From Meconema thalassinum (Eukaryota; Arthropoda; Insecta; Orthoptera; Tettigoniidae), in NCBI GenBank assembly GCA_946902985.2, contig OX336389.2, forward strand, positions 981,272,482 through 981,336,481: a stretch of DNA of 64,000 bases, read 5' to 3'. A program made the position numbers and the translations under genes. The notes beneath the pieces are model-generated. The model saw only the letters and a program-made list of their open reading frames with translations. It was not told where the DNA came from and did no database searches. Positions 53,042-63,830 of the stretch are shown here, in pieces. How positions within the stretch are numbered: position 1 is the stretch's first letter; each line of letters opens with the position of its first letter.

Positions 53042-55124
53042 TGTTATATTTATGGTCCACCACATATATACTGATGTGTAACCTCTCCTCTTAATCAGAA
53101 GGTGCTTGCAGGATAGGTTTTGTGCTGGCAATGGGCATATAATGCTTTGTGTGAGGTGGGGCGGGGCCATTTTATCATTCTGTAAGCCAGAGGAAAAGGA
53201 AGTGGGCCAAGTATTGTGGTGAGAGGCAGGAGACATTTTCAGCCCTATACCCCAAATGTTCAGACATTTAAGAAGCTGTTGAGGCAGTGTCAACAAATGG
53301 AGAAATTGAAATTAGTATGGAGGGTAGCACTGTACTGGATTCATATTTGTATAATTCTAAATTGTATTTTTAATTTGTTTTCTAGACAAATCCTTCTCGT
53401 TTTTCATTATTCTTGTGCATTATGATTTTGCTATAAGGGATGTCTAAACTGAGCGATTCACATACATATACTGAACATTGTGAAGAATCCTGATAAAAAT
53501 GGATTGATTTTGAATGTTTAAGGTACATTTTATCAGAAATTTCTGCTCCACTCAGCAGTTCTAACTCATAGGCCTCTGACAAAGCCAACCTTCATCTCTA
53601 TCACTGTTTCTAAGTTGCCCAGTCCCATTCCCATAAAGGCCACTCAGAGTTTTCAATTAGATTAAATCTTGTAAATCCATGTCAAGGTTTTACTGAAGTA
53701 TACCACACATCTCTTAAACTCCAGCAATTCTTCAAGGTTTATACTGCATCCCTGTTGGCTATGAAAGCCAATATTCCTTTTTTTTTTTTTTTTTACCTTT
53801 ATAGGGTGCTCTAGTTCCACCAGCAAAGAAGTACTATAATAAACAGGTCATAATGCATGGTCCTCTTAGGCTGTTCACAATGGTATATCCATGCAGAGCG
53901 AGCTTTGATACTTTTGATATCAGTGCAAATGATGTGCGCATTGTCTTTTTGCCCAGCGCACTTTGAGTCTGATCTCAGTGTTCTATTCGCGCTGTCAGTG
54001 TATGGTTTGTGCCGACAACAATGCAATGTGGGAGTGCCAAGGATAGTGACCAAAGAGGAGCTGGGTAGGTGTGGCAGAAGACTTAAGGGTATTTACATGA
54101 TATAATGTAGACTGTCTCTAAAATTTTCACATGCATACGACTGGTCATTTATACCAAGGGTCTGCTGAAAGAGTTTTATATATCTGAAAGAAACTCCACA
54201 CCAGACACTGCATAAACCTAGAAGAATTGCTGGAGTTTAATTTCTTGACCGTGAAAGTTAACATTCCACACATATTTTATCTCTATCTTCCAACCAAGAA
54301 ATGGACATCATCTGCGGGTTATTCAATTCCAGACTAAAGGGAACAGAAGGAATTGGGGCAACATTAGGGGCATAATTCATCTTTATTGGGGCATCCTCTA
54401 TCATCATTGTAAGTCATATATACATACACACAAAAAATTAGACAAAACTTGCAGCACTGTAGTGACATGTGATTCCATTTGTTTATCATGAGATGTTCAA
54501 CTGCATTAATCGAAAAGGTTATGGCATTTTAACTCATACATGATGAATAAATTTACTATACAGTAGCCTATATAAAAGAAACTCTGAACATGAGGTAGGA
54601 GCTACATTCGCTCGCTCATGATAGCCAATAGAACAGAACATTACCTAGATAAGCTAAGCTCGCTGTGTCGTACGAAATCTTTATTCCTATCCGCGCCCGA
54701 AAATAATTACTTATTCAATTATTTTGATAATCCTATGTTACAGAGCTAAAACTTTTAAGGCTAACTTTCAAACCTTGTGATGCTACGATCAGCCTCTCGG
54801 GAGTTAACATCTGCACATGAACTGGAGGGATAAATTGAGTGAGAAAGATTACCTTGAAATATTTAGGTTCGCCGGGGAAATACAAACTTGAGTGGCAGTA
54901 TTGGTGATCAATGCAGTGTACAGTAGTGAAGCTTTAAGAAGTGCTGCGAGCTGAAATATTGAATTCATAACTATGTCCCTTAGGAAGTCGAGTGGCAGCA
55001 GACAGTTTTACACAGCAAGACGACAAATAATACAAATTTCAGAGCGTATGGCTTTTTACAGAAGCTTTCGAATTCAAATGTGATAACACAAATTTTTCAG
55101 ACGGCCTGCGTTATTGTGGTTTCT

Positions 55125-55330
55125 CCAAGTGTGTGTGTTTTCATAATTGAAGTGAGGTAACTCACCTCTTCTCAGTTTTACCTCAAAAGGCAATATTGTA
55201 CCATGTTCTAACCCAGACCAAAACTAAATTTCTTGACTGAGCCGTGAATCGAATCTGGATCTCATGGGCAACAGCTAACAAGGGGAGGATACGATGCATA
55301 GGTCACCAATTCCAACCATCTTCAGTACAC
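55125..55330 (-). mobile_element. SINE family 3 fragment (right arm partner)
   Basis: Inverted copy of 36,128-36,340, including GAAACTCACC-type and GAGCCGTGAATCGAATCTGG segments. It is shared with the left arm, so it predates the duplication. Confidence 0.55.
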
Positions 55331-55459
55331 GTGTAGGCCATGGCCAGGAATATACCAGGTGCAAGTAGTAAGTGGCGCTTCTCAGCAGTTTCCGAGAAAT
55401 TAATTATTCGCAATTGCAGTGCGGCGTCCATGTGCGTTGTACGCTAGCAAGAAGCCAAA

Positions 55460-55525
55460 GAGCACATGGTGCAGCGGTAAGAGCCCTGCTTCGTAAGCGC
55501 GGGATCGCTGGATCAAATTCCACTG
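55460..55525 (+). other. tRNA-like head of a SINE or tRNA pseudogene
   Basis: AGCACATGGTGCAGCGGTAA has good A-box fit, and GGATCAAATTC resembles a B box about 45 bp downstream. A TTCGTAA loop lies between them. Stems do not pair well enough for a working tRNA. It lies in the right-arm-specific segment. Confidence 0.45.
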
Positions 55526-55784
55526 ATGAGCCGTTGCAGTGTAATTAGGCTATGCTAGCCACTACACCACAAGTTGGTCCCCGATAAACAAAAACTTATT
55601 CAATCTCTGTATTTGTATTTCCTCGTTACTAAGAATGACATGGAGTGTAGATTATGTCACGTTTAATAATGATGTTTCATTTGAGGGGCTTGGCCATCTT
55701 GGTCATTTAGCCACGTTACTTGGATGTGTGTATAGAATTTGCTTGATAATCTGTGGTGTCTATTTTAGAGTGTGTGCAATTGTA

Positions 55785-56036
55785 ATTCAGGTGAGGAATG
55801 GGAAGGAGGCAGCCGTGGCCTTTAAGTTAGGAACCATCCCAATATTTGTCTGGAGTAGACCTGGGAAACCATGGGATACTCTTCCAGGAAGGCTGAGGTG
55901 AGAATTCAACCTACTTCTTTTCAGGTTTGCTTCACAATGCTGACTGTACCTCTTTCCAGCCCTCAGACCAGAATTAAATTGATTGGCTGGGCCGGAAAAC
56001 AAACCCGCACCTCTTGGGCGACAGTACTGTGGCAAG
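55785..56036 (-). mobile_element. SINE family 3, copy c
   Basis: The minus-strand body is alignable with the other family 3 copies: CTGGTCTGAGGGCTGG, CAGCATTGTGAAGC, a Pol III-like AGAATTCTCACCTCAGCC region, and GGTTTCCCAGGTCTACTCCAG. It is only in the right arm, so it is younger than the duplication or lost on the left. Confidence 0.6.
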
Positions 56037-56105
56037 AAGGTTGAGCTCTTTTTAAATACTCAGTCTATGTGAGATGAAAATTTTGATAGTATTTATGGAC
56101 ATGTT
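56024..56105 (+). repeat. Small duplicated hAT fragment
   Basis: AGTACTGTGGCAAGAAGGTTGAGCTC through GGACATGTTGATACCAA repeats 57,213-57,305 in direct orientation with a few differences. It is therefore an extra ~82-bp copy of right-arm hAT sequence in the right-specific segment. Confidence 0.75.
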
Positions 56106-56437
56106 GATACCAAGAATGCTAGTCGCTACACCTGAAGGTGGACTTGTGCACGTATAACTTTTGTGACATCTTATAACAATATCTGCCTCATATTGCAATA
56201 GTAAAAATGTGCGCACTCCGTTGTAAGCATGGTTATTCATAGGATTAGGTCTTCCATCTCATACATGCACATAAATTTGAAGCGGCTTGTGTTTAAAGGG
56301 AAGGCCATGTGTATACGGTGAGCACAGAGCGGAGTCTTCTCTTTGTTTCTCTCGCCAGTCTCTATGCAGCAACAGTGCTCATTAAGACCCATGCTACTGG
56401 ACAACATGTTCACAGTTGTTCTGTTTGATATAGGCAA

Positions 56438-56644
56438 TGAGGGGGGGGGCAGCTCTGCGGTCAAACTGTTGGCCTCTCACCCAGGTGGACCGGGTTCGAT
56501 TCCTGGTCAATGCATGTGAGATTTTCGAAGTGAAATGCCATGTCCCGTGGTTCGGATTCCACATAAAAAGGAGGTCGCGAGGCTAATGATCACATGATTA
56601 ACGATCAAGTAAAACTAAAAGCTTCCTTCCTTTTTTACTTTTGG
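56438..56644 (+). mobile_element. SINE family 1 (right arm copy), 9-bp TSD
   Basis: TATAGGCAA at 56,429-56,437 and 56,645-56,653. Plus strand: GTTGGCCTCTCACC, B box GGTTCGATTCC, GTGAGATTTTCGAAGTGAAA and the A-rich end. Orthologous to 35,428-35,622 in the left arm. Confidence 0.9.
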
Positions 56645-57289
56645 TATAGGCAAACGTTCTGGACGTTAATATAGCCTACGGTATGCGTTCTACCCCTTGC
56701 TAACATAGATTGCTCATGCTTTTTGAGTAATGCTATTCCCTCAACCTCCATCCTCTACCTACAGCACATAAGAATTCAGAGGCGATTTCTCCGAGCATGC
56801 TACGCTTACCGCGCGAGTGCAATATTTTGCTAAACCAGGCGAGATTTATAAATTACAATATGTACCGTATCTGTAATAGATCTGCGTTAAACGAATCGCA
56901 TGTTGCATATATCTTGGCGAGTACAGCGAGGCTTGCTCGTGTCTTAGGAGCTTCAGCGGAGCCGTCGACACAGCGAGAAATGTATGCGCGCGCAGGTTCC
57001 TTCTGTCCAAGGCCGACTGTGAGCTGTCACGTTTGTAATGTGTAGTTGAAAGCTCTGTTCTGAGAGCTACAGAAAGCTACTACATTGAAAGCACAAGGAT
57101 TTTTGTTCTTCTTACTTAAGTTCAACACTCGATTTCTGCTGGCAATTTTCTCCAAGATCTTTTCATTCTCCGATACAGTGTTCAATATTTTACAAACAAT
57201 CAGTTTGGATGTACAGTACTGTGGCAAGAAGGTTGAACTCTTTTTTAAATACTCAGTCTAGGTGAGATGAAAATTTAGATAGTATTTAT

Positions 57290-57916
57290 GGACATGTTGA
57301 TGCCAAAAACGATGTTTATGGAGGACAGCTGTGCTCTAAAAATCGTGCAACAAGTGGTGAACCAGAAAAATCAAAATACTAACGTCTATTCAATGAAATT
57401 ATTGACAATGCACTTGTCCAAATAGAAGAGCGTTTCAAATGCATTGTTCTTCTTGCTGCTGGATTGTGAAAGCACAGAAATAAGTTTCCAGACAGTTATG
57501 TTACTGCCCTAAAAAGGACCTATGGGTAATTTTTCGACATTGTTCGCTTAGAAACTGAATTAAGTGTGATGTACCGTACTCATCTCCTGACTTCAAAGAG
57601 AAAAGTATTTCAGACTTGATGCAGTTTATGCATACTAACAAATTGTTCATGGATATGGCAGTGATTTTCAAGCTCATCAAACTGGTAGCAACAATTCCTG
57701 CTGCTACATCACCTGCAGAACGTTCTTTTTCGACACTGAGACGCATTATTACATATTGCAGATCGACTCAAATTCAGGAGAGGCTATCATCATTGGCTAT
57801 GTTGTCGATTGAAAAAGGATTGCTTGTAACAAATATGCCTACAGTCCTCTTTCTATGATGAAGTTATTGATAGTTTTATAAAGAAAAGTCGCCGAGTCGA
57901 GTTTGTTTTCAAGTAG
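57290..57916 (+). pseudogene. hAT transposase C-terminal region (right arm copy)
   Basis: The same order as the left twin: FNEIIDNALVQIEERFKC, FPDSYVTALKRTYG, FFDIVRLETELSV, then IKLVATIPAATSPAERSFST and RLSSLAMLSIEKGLL. A frameshift near 57,830 sends the last codons (SSFYDEVIDSFIKKSRR, VEFVFK) into another frame. Inactive. Confidence 0.8.
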
Positions 57917-58329
57917 GTGGATCTTATAAATAGATGCAATTTTGCTGTGTACGTACTTCGATGTTTACTTGTTTAAATTATAAAATCACTGTCTTATATC
58001 ATGAGTTATTAATAATTATAATGTGAGTCTGATTGTGAAAATTTGTTATATTTTGGCCCTTCTTGAATTACAGGTGCGACGTTAGACCGGTGATTTTCTA
58101 CGTTTTTGAGGTTTTCTATTGCGGAATTTTAGGCTACATTAAAATATTTAGAGCATGCAGTAAGCCGCTCGAGGTAGCACATTTATAAATGAAATGAAAA
58201 TCCACAGCCTGCTTCCGGTCGACCCAGGGGGGTGTAACTTGTATGGATCCGTCGCTTCCGACATCCGCAATTTTAATGACGAGTTCCATTAGCGTCCTCA
58301 AGAGGCGCTGTTCACCGATGTGTAAGCAA

Positions 58330-58590
58330 GCCAGGCTTCCTATTGGCTAGTACCCATATGCTTTGCTATTGGTGGAAACCTAATTGTAACTGTGCGAGAA
58401 GCAGCCCGGCTGATCTTAAAAATTTGACAGGCATTTGAAGTGATTTAAAGTACATCTTTGTTCTCTGTTTTGGTTGGAATTATGGAATGTCAAGTGGTTT
58501 ATTTCAAGTTCTGGCGTGGTCTTTACTTAACTGGCAGACACAACTGAAGATTCATCCTGAGAAGCGCGACTCATACATACCTATGGTAAG
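58330..58590 (+). promoter_or_regulatory. Candidate promoter and 5' exon of the THAP/P-like gene
   Basis: Two inverted CCAAT boxes (CTATTGGCTAG at about 58,341 and CTATTGGTGG at about 58,366) sit 100-200 bp upstream of CATACCTATG followed by a good donor, GTAAGA, at about 58,585. The segment in between could be a 5' non-coding exon spliced to the THAP exon at 59,080. No TATA box was assigned; inference from signals only. Confidence 0.35.
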
Positions 58591-59079
58591 AAACCCTCAC
58601 TTTATACACAGTATAATCAATAATGGCCCTTTATGGGGTCAAAGATATTAATTGCCGTACTTTAGAAAACTACACTTGATTTTAAATACCGTAATAACAA
58701 TTACAGCAATGTAATAACGTTATGTCCGTATTAGTGAGTGTTACTTTCTCTAATACTTCATTTATTTTCTGAAATAAATAAATCAAAAATGAAATCTCTG
58801 AATTTGTCTGAAATTGCTGCTAATAAAAAGGCACTGACAGGTTTAAAATGCAACTTTAGCCTAATGTTTAGTGTTCTTTTTTGACCAATAAGCCCTGCTA
58901 AGTTGTAGATAGAGGTACCTCTATTCAAGGAATAGGCCTATATTAGTACTGGTATTACATTTCTTTCATCATGCTCCATGGTAGTATAATCATAGTTTAG
59001 CAGTAACAGTGGGTACGGTATCCCGGATTGTGTGGTATTTAAAAAAATACTCATTTTAATATTTGTTTTCATTTTACAG

Positions 59080-59347
59080 AATATGAACATTCCAGGCCAC
59101 AAATGTAACATTTGTGAAGTTCACCAAGGAGATGAGGTGGTGAAAATAGAAAAAATAATTTTTCACCGCTTTCCCTTGGAAGCAGACAGATGTAGGCAGT
59201 GGCTGGAGGTTGTAGGCAGGGAAAGCCTAAAGAAGCTGACGGCCAAACAACTGAGAGGTCGTTATGTTTGTTCGAGGTACTTCTGGCCCGCCAGTTATCC
59301 GGGACCCTTGTCAAAGATTTTGTATTCACATGCCGTCCCAGATAGAA
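59080..59347 (+). CDS. THAP-domain exon of a P-element-transposase-like gene
   Basis: A 268-bp exon with acceptor TTTTCATTTTACAG before 59,080 and donor GTGAGT from 59,348, ending in phase 1. Likely start ATG at 59,083. It encodes a THAP zinc finger: CNIC (CxxC), KIIFHRFPLEADRCRQWLEV, LRGRYVCSRYF, and the terminal AVP box in SHAVPD. The fourth zinc ligand, normally H in C-S-x-H-F, is Y here, so zinc binding may be impaired, or the base is a polymorphism or mutation. THAP domains bind DNA in P transposase and THAP1-11 proteins. Its partner exon is 61,794-62,599. Confidence 0.85.
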
Positions 59348-60330
59348 GTGAGTAATGTTTTATTATTTGAATTCAATAATTAATATGTGATACCCTGTCT
59401 TGAAGGTAAACATGAAGCCCAGCTCTAACATGTAGTGTCTTCCTTATGCACCTTTCTAACCAAGTGCACTAAGTCTAACTGCACACTGAAGCTTGGATAG
59501 GCATACCTACACATTGGGGTTTGTGGTTTGAATCCCTGAAGTGTAGACTGTAGAAAAGTATATTCAGTATTGTCTTAATAATCTAGTAAGTGCTTTTAGT
59601 AAGAGTAGAGTTTACCTGAACCAAAGTAAAAAAAATCCTAAAGTACTGAAATTAGCCAAAATCCTTGGAGAGGCTTATGTTCCAAGCAGATCCAGCCAGG
59701 GGCTGGAAACTGTAGAAGATGATGATGATGACCTGTAGTAATGGTAGGGAAAAAACCTGGAGATGATATAGTAATAGATGTTAACTCCTCTGCTGTCTGT
59801 AACCCACCCAGCCATCCCAAATAGAATCACAACTTATATAGATTAAATTGCAGCTCACTCCGCCATTTTTAGCAACATGTACAGTACTGCCAACTTAACT
59901 CATTCGGTACTATATCACATCCGGTATCGTAAAACAAAAGAGCGCTGGCAAGTTAATGCGAAAGTGCGCCAAGTTTCAATTTCAACATGGGTTGTGCGAG
60001 TTGCCAGACCAATGATCTTCGCTTCGACCAATAATTGTTAGGTAGCGTTGCCCAATGGGCCGTGTTAACTAATATAAACACCCCTGGTTTTCGTCACGCT
60101 CAGTGGGGGTAGTCACGCATCAATAATCTTTATCCAGGCCAATGGTTTTGCCAATTATTTCTTTTTTCACATAATTAAAAAGTTACATGTGTCGTGTAGT
60201 GTATTTTGTATCGGATATGTTAGCAACACGATATGACTTCAATATCTAGGCAACACACATCTGCCGTCGTTCTCCCGTCATTGAGGAAGTTACAAATAAA
60301 AACCTTCTTTTAAGCAATATTAGTGATATT

Positions 60331-60537
60331 GTCATTTAGACTTTCACGGCCCGTGTTATTATTCATAATGTTGAATTTTGGGCTTATGCCGTGTTTTATT
60401 ATATTGCAATTCAACGCGTTTCGAAAGAAACCATATCTTTCATCGTCAGGAAAGATGAAAGACATGGTTTCTTTCGAAACGCGTCGAATTGCAATATAAT
60501 AAAACACGGCATAAGCCCAAAATTCAACATTATGAAT
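60331..60537. mobile_element. Short hammerhead-like foldback insertion, 207 bp, 15-bp TSD
   Basis: AATATTAGTGATATT occurs exactly at 60,316-60,330 and 60,538-60,552. Inside are inverted arms of about 85 bp (60,360-60,443 and 60,454-60,539) with a ~10-nt centre (GTCAGGAAA). The arms carry TTTCGAAACGCGT(C/T). Size and TSD fit a target-primed copy of a small hammerhead-bearing RNA. Confidence 0.88.
60411..60455 (-). ncRNA. Hammerhead-ribozyme-like motif, imperfect
   Basis: Minus strand: TTC, CTGACGA, a bulged T, GAAAGA...TCTTTC stem II (6 bp), GAAAC, GC loop, GU, then T at the cleavage position and GAA closing a 3-bp stem I. GAAACGCGU is the classic 3' core of Penelope-like hammerheads. The bulge in stem II makes activity uncertain. 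Confidence 0.5.
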
Positions 60538-61079
60538 AATATTAGTGATATTTGACAGTATTTTCAATTCCTAATGACTCCCAGAAAGGTATGTGAATTA
60601 TATATGTACAATCAGGGCTAGATTTGTGACGGTAAGCACCTGTACGCCGTACCGAAACCACTGATCGGGAGAAAAGTCGAATAACTTATATAACATAATG
60701 TTAAGAACTGTGGAACGTTAGTTAGTTGTGTGTTTTCAAACCGAATGTATTTAATTTTTTAAATTACGTAAAAAGAAAAGAAATCATGTACAATGTTTGA
60801 ATGGTAGCCTAGTTGGCCTACATTAAAATTTAATATAGGCCAACGGCTATGGTAAGAAAAATGTTGCTACAGAAGTCTCAATTTTTTTTAAAATTGTAAT
60901 AAAAATTAGATGGCTATTTTGTCCACTGATTAATTTTTAAAGGTGTTCAGAAAAGCGTGAAAATATCGTTTTTAGAATTCTATATTTCAATATTCCATAA
61001 AGCACCTCCACCACCCGGTAGCCCACAGTACCGGAACTTCTTATTTTACAAATCAAGCACTGTGTACAATTATATACCA

Positions 61080-61290
61080 CATTCTAGCCGGCCCCATGGA
61101 ATGGGGTGCACTCAGCCTCGTGAGGACAATTGATTAGCAGTCTGACAGTGAGGCAGCACCTTGATCACGAAAACCAAGATTAATGGCTGAGGGGGCCCGG
61201 TGCGCTGATCACGCGTCGCCCCAATATCTGCAGGCCAACTGGCTGGGCAGCGGTCTCTTGGTTGGCCTAGGCCCTTCACGTGCTGTAGTG
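61080..61290 (+). other. GC-rich transposon-like fragment
   Basis: GGCCCCATGGAATGGGGTGC, CAGCCTCGTGAGGACAATTG, GGGGGCCCGGTGCGCTGATC and GGCCAACTGGCTGGGCAGCG stand out from their AT-rich surroundings. They look like the leader of an insect LINE or SINE. A 62-codon frame here is not convincing coding. Class not identified. Confidence 0.4.
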
Positions 61291-61793
61291 CCAGGTGATT
61301 TTTTAAATCTACTACATTCTAATTTGCATCCGGTTCTGTTAATATCCACAATTAATGTGCTTTTCAGTTGACCTATACATTGAGGGGTGGGTCCAATCAG
61401 ATTAGTGTATTGACTAATCGAAGAGCAATTCTTTTATAGATCCCTGGCAGTGGTCATTAGCACTCCAGAGTTTCTAAATCCACAATATTTAAAAGGGATG
61501 TAAAACCCATGTTATCATGTTCTCTGAGGGGACTTATAATGTGGCTAAGTCTATTGAGTTGGGAGGCCGGTTGGATCCTCAGAAAAGTATCGCCATAGGT
61601 TATGCGGTTCACCAAATGCCTGAAATTTATTTTTGCTTAGGGATTTCTTTCCCACTTTTTGTCATAAGAGAATTTACTGTCCTTGTTGAATTTGGCCTCT
61701 ACACCAAGCCCCATCTTATGAATGACTGTGTCATTCAACATTGTTTAGGTATGCTAATGCCTACAGGTTTAAGAATGACAACTTTCCTTTCAG

Positions 61794-62599
61794 GTGTACC
61801 AGCACATGCCTCAGGACCTTGCCCCGCCAGATTACTGCAACCTGCTGCAGTAATTCAGAGTACAGCCACTGCTACTCCTGCGGTTGTTATCAGTATCAGC
61901 AGTAAGCTTACCTCTACTACTGCTTCTACTACTACTATTACTACTTCTACTTACTCTACTACTACTGTTACTTCTCAGATTCCTTCTACTAGTACCTCTA
62001 CTGCTATATCTCCTATTTCTTCACATTCTCACATAATTGACAAGGATAATGCTATGCCACACACAGTAGAATTCTCTCAATTACCAGAACAATTCTTGGA
62101 AGCAGAAGCCTTGCCTGGGCCTTCAGTACCTATCATTGCTAGGACTCAACTTGCACAGCACACGCCACCTAAGAGAAGAGGGGGGCTCTCTTTAATAGAA
62201 GCTCGCACCTATAAAGAGATTACCCCTCGGAAGCGTAAACTGTGCAATAGAATTCTTATTCAGAAAAGAATGCTGCAACAGCTTCGCAAGAAGTGTAGGA
62301 GAGTAAGGCAAGGTAAGAAGGAGGATACCGATATTGCTACTGATAATTTGATTACTACCCTTAATGATGTATTCTCCCGAAACCCTACATTTGCAGCATT
62401 ACTTGGGGATCTGATTAAGATTGTGTCCAAGTTGGGGAAAGGTAGGCGCTGGAGTCCTACAGCGAAGGCAATTGCTCTGGGGTTGTTCAAACGTAGCCCT
62501 AGTTGCTATCGACTTCTACAGAAGATGATCCATATGCCTTCTCGTCGAACCCTTATCAAACTCCTCAATACCTTTCACCTTCCTACTCGCTGGATTTAA
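61794..62599 (+). CDS. Second exon of the THAP/P-element-transposase-like gene
   Basis: Acceptor CTTTCCTTTCAG before 61,794. The first two bases complete the codon left open by the THAP exon (A + GT = Ser), so the frame continues without a break. Parts in order: a Ser/Thr-rich linker (about residues 20-85 of the exon), a basic coiled-coil-like stretch (LCNRILIQKRMLQQLRKKCR), and a helical block. The block contains GRRWSPTAKAIALGLFKRSP and YRLLQKMIHMPSRRTLIKLL, like 'W/Y-SPE-K--AL-LY--SP--Y--LR------P--RTL' after the zipper in P transposase and THAP9. It ends at TAA 62,597. In the family an RNase-H-like domain should follow. CCTACTCGCTGGATTTAAC near the end suggests a frameshift of PTG-N, or the gene is truncated. 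Confidence 0.75.
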
Positions 62600-62614
62600 C
62601 AAGTAGTCGCTTGG

Positions 62615-62820
62615 AGTGGTACTGTCTAGCAGATAGGCCTTACAGCTAACCTAATGGCACATACAGAGGTCATTCCAGTTTTCTTCAAACATATTTGATG
62701 AAAATTAGTGCTACAGAAGTAAATAAACTGAGATGTATGCCTATTCTTCCAAGTAAAGCTCATAATCTGCAATAGAAGCGAGTGAAAACATAGAATAAGA
62801 TCAATGTGTTTATGGGCCGG
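62615..62820 (+). repeat. Direct repeat, copy 1 (downstream of the THAP/P-like gene)
   Basis: TGGAGTGGTACTGTCTAGCA, CAGATAGGCCTTAC, ACATACAGAGGTCA, AAATAAACTGAG, CTCATAATCTGCAAT and GTGAAAACATAGAATAAGA match 63,629-63,830 in the same order and orientation. Could be 3'-end repeats of the element that carried the gene, or a separate dispersed repeat. Confidence 0.8.
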
Positions 62821-63628
62821 CAAAAAGGATCCATTATGCATTGCTTACCAGATAATACAATCTCTTAGGTCATCGAGCTGTAACTGTAAGGCCTATGTGG
62901 TAGGGAGGGCCCCTAAATGTGACAGCAAAGGGTGCATTGTAATAGTATCTCCTTATTCAGTTAAGTTTCGGTATTATTTCTTTACTGGCATGTCCTTGTC
63001 ATCTGTACTGAGGTTTTCAATTGCAGAGTAAGGTTACGATAATTTCGAGAAACCAAGTCATCCTCACAAATTATTATAAAATTGGAGAAGGCACATAAGC
63101 ACCCTTGTGCCTCGATGAATGAGAGTGAGGAATGTCCTGAAACATGTTACCTGAGTAATATGTGGTGAATTTCATTGAATGAGCCACTACCTCATATTAA
63201 TCTGTGTGTGGTTTTGAAGTCATTTTTCACTATTGCCTGTATAAACTAGCGGGATGCCTGACTGAAATTTATAAATTGATAGTCCTGTTTTATTCTGCAA
63301 TTCCATTCCTGTGTCCTTATGTACAGAATTATGTGAGTTGTGATTTCCTTGTATATTTATTTTTTCCTATCTGTATCTATTTATGTACCGGTACGGTATG
63401 CTTATTCTATTTAATGAACAGTAATTCCAGAGGATAAGTGCATTGTTCCATGTATTTATTCTAATTTCCTTGTCAAATCACTCTTGGTTCATGATGAACT
63501 TTTTTCTCTCTGTATATGGACATAACTCCAAAAATCTCCTAATGAGAATTACATCACTCTAGAATTTTAAATTATGGAAGTCCAATTTCCTTTTTTACAG
63601 TCCATTCCCAAAGTGGGGCTGCAAAAGC

Positions 63629-63830
63629 CTGGAGTGGTACTGGATAGCAGATAGGCCTTACGACTAATCTAACGGAACATACAGAGGTCAATATAGTTTT
63701 CTTCAAACTTTTAGTGCTACGGAAGGAAATAAATTGAGGCATAAAGCATGTAAATCTCATAATCTGCAATTTGAAGTGACTGAAAACATGGAATAAGAAC
63801 AATATGTTTGCTGTGAAAAATGTATTCATC
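63629..63830 (+). repeat. Direct repeat, copy 2
   Basis: Second copy of the ~200-bp repeat, about 1.01 kb downstream of copy 1, with perhaps 15-20% differences by eye. The stretch between the copies (62,821-63,628) has no recognised gene. Confidence 0.8.

Larger units (their letters stand above)
53250..58083. repeat. Right arm of the inverted duplication
   Basis: Reverse complement of the left arm (32,685-44,860) without the three nested left-arm insertions. It preserves pre-insertion sites near 53,530 (mariner), 53,845 (Tigger) and 56,800 (foldback). Right-specific DNA lies at 55,378-56,340. Arms differ by visible substitutions and small indels throughout, so this is not a recent event. Confidence 0.88.
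59348..61793 (+). other. Intron of the THAP/P-like gene holding small insertions
   Basis: A 2.4-kb AT-rich intron. It contains a ~95-bp LINE-D 3' fragment (59,645-59,740, GAGGCTTATGTTCCAAGCAG and GATGATGATGATGACC). It also holds a repeat-X-related piece (about 59,990-60,165, CACCCCTGGTTTTCG), the 207-bp foldback at 60,331-60,537, and a GC-rich island at 61,080-61,290 that looks like a transposon fragment. No other exon was recognised. Confidence 0.6.

Noticed and set aside
53030..53296. 88-codon minus-strand frame next to SINE 1
   Set aside because: No motif, and partly within SINE and duplication-arm DNA.
55460..55525. Possible functional tRNA gene
   Set aside because: A- and B-box-like segments exist but acceptor and anticodon stems do not pair; better explained as a SINE head or pseudogene.
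56797..57045. Similar ~60-82-codon frames in both duplication arms (also 33,712-33,897)
   Set aside because: They look conserved only because the arms are copies; no recognised domain, and no evidence that they are translated.
59032..59082. In-frame upstream extension of the THAP frame (hydrophobic, signal-peptide-like)
   Set aside because: It is the translated polypyrimidine tract and branch region before a good splice acceptor, not a signal peptide.
61183..61371. 62-codon frame in the GC-rich island
   Set aside because: Low-complexity G/L-rich translation of a repeat fragment; no start context or motif.
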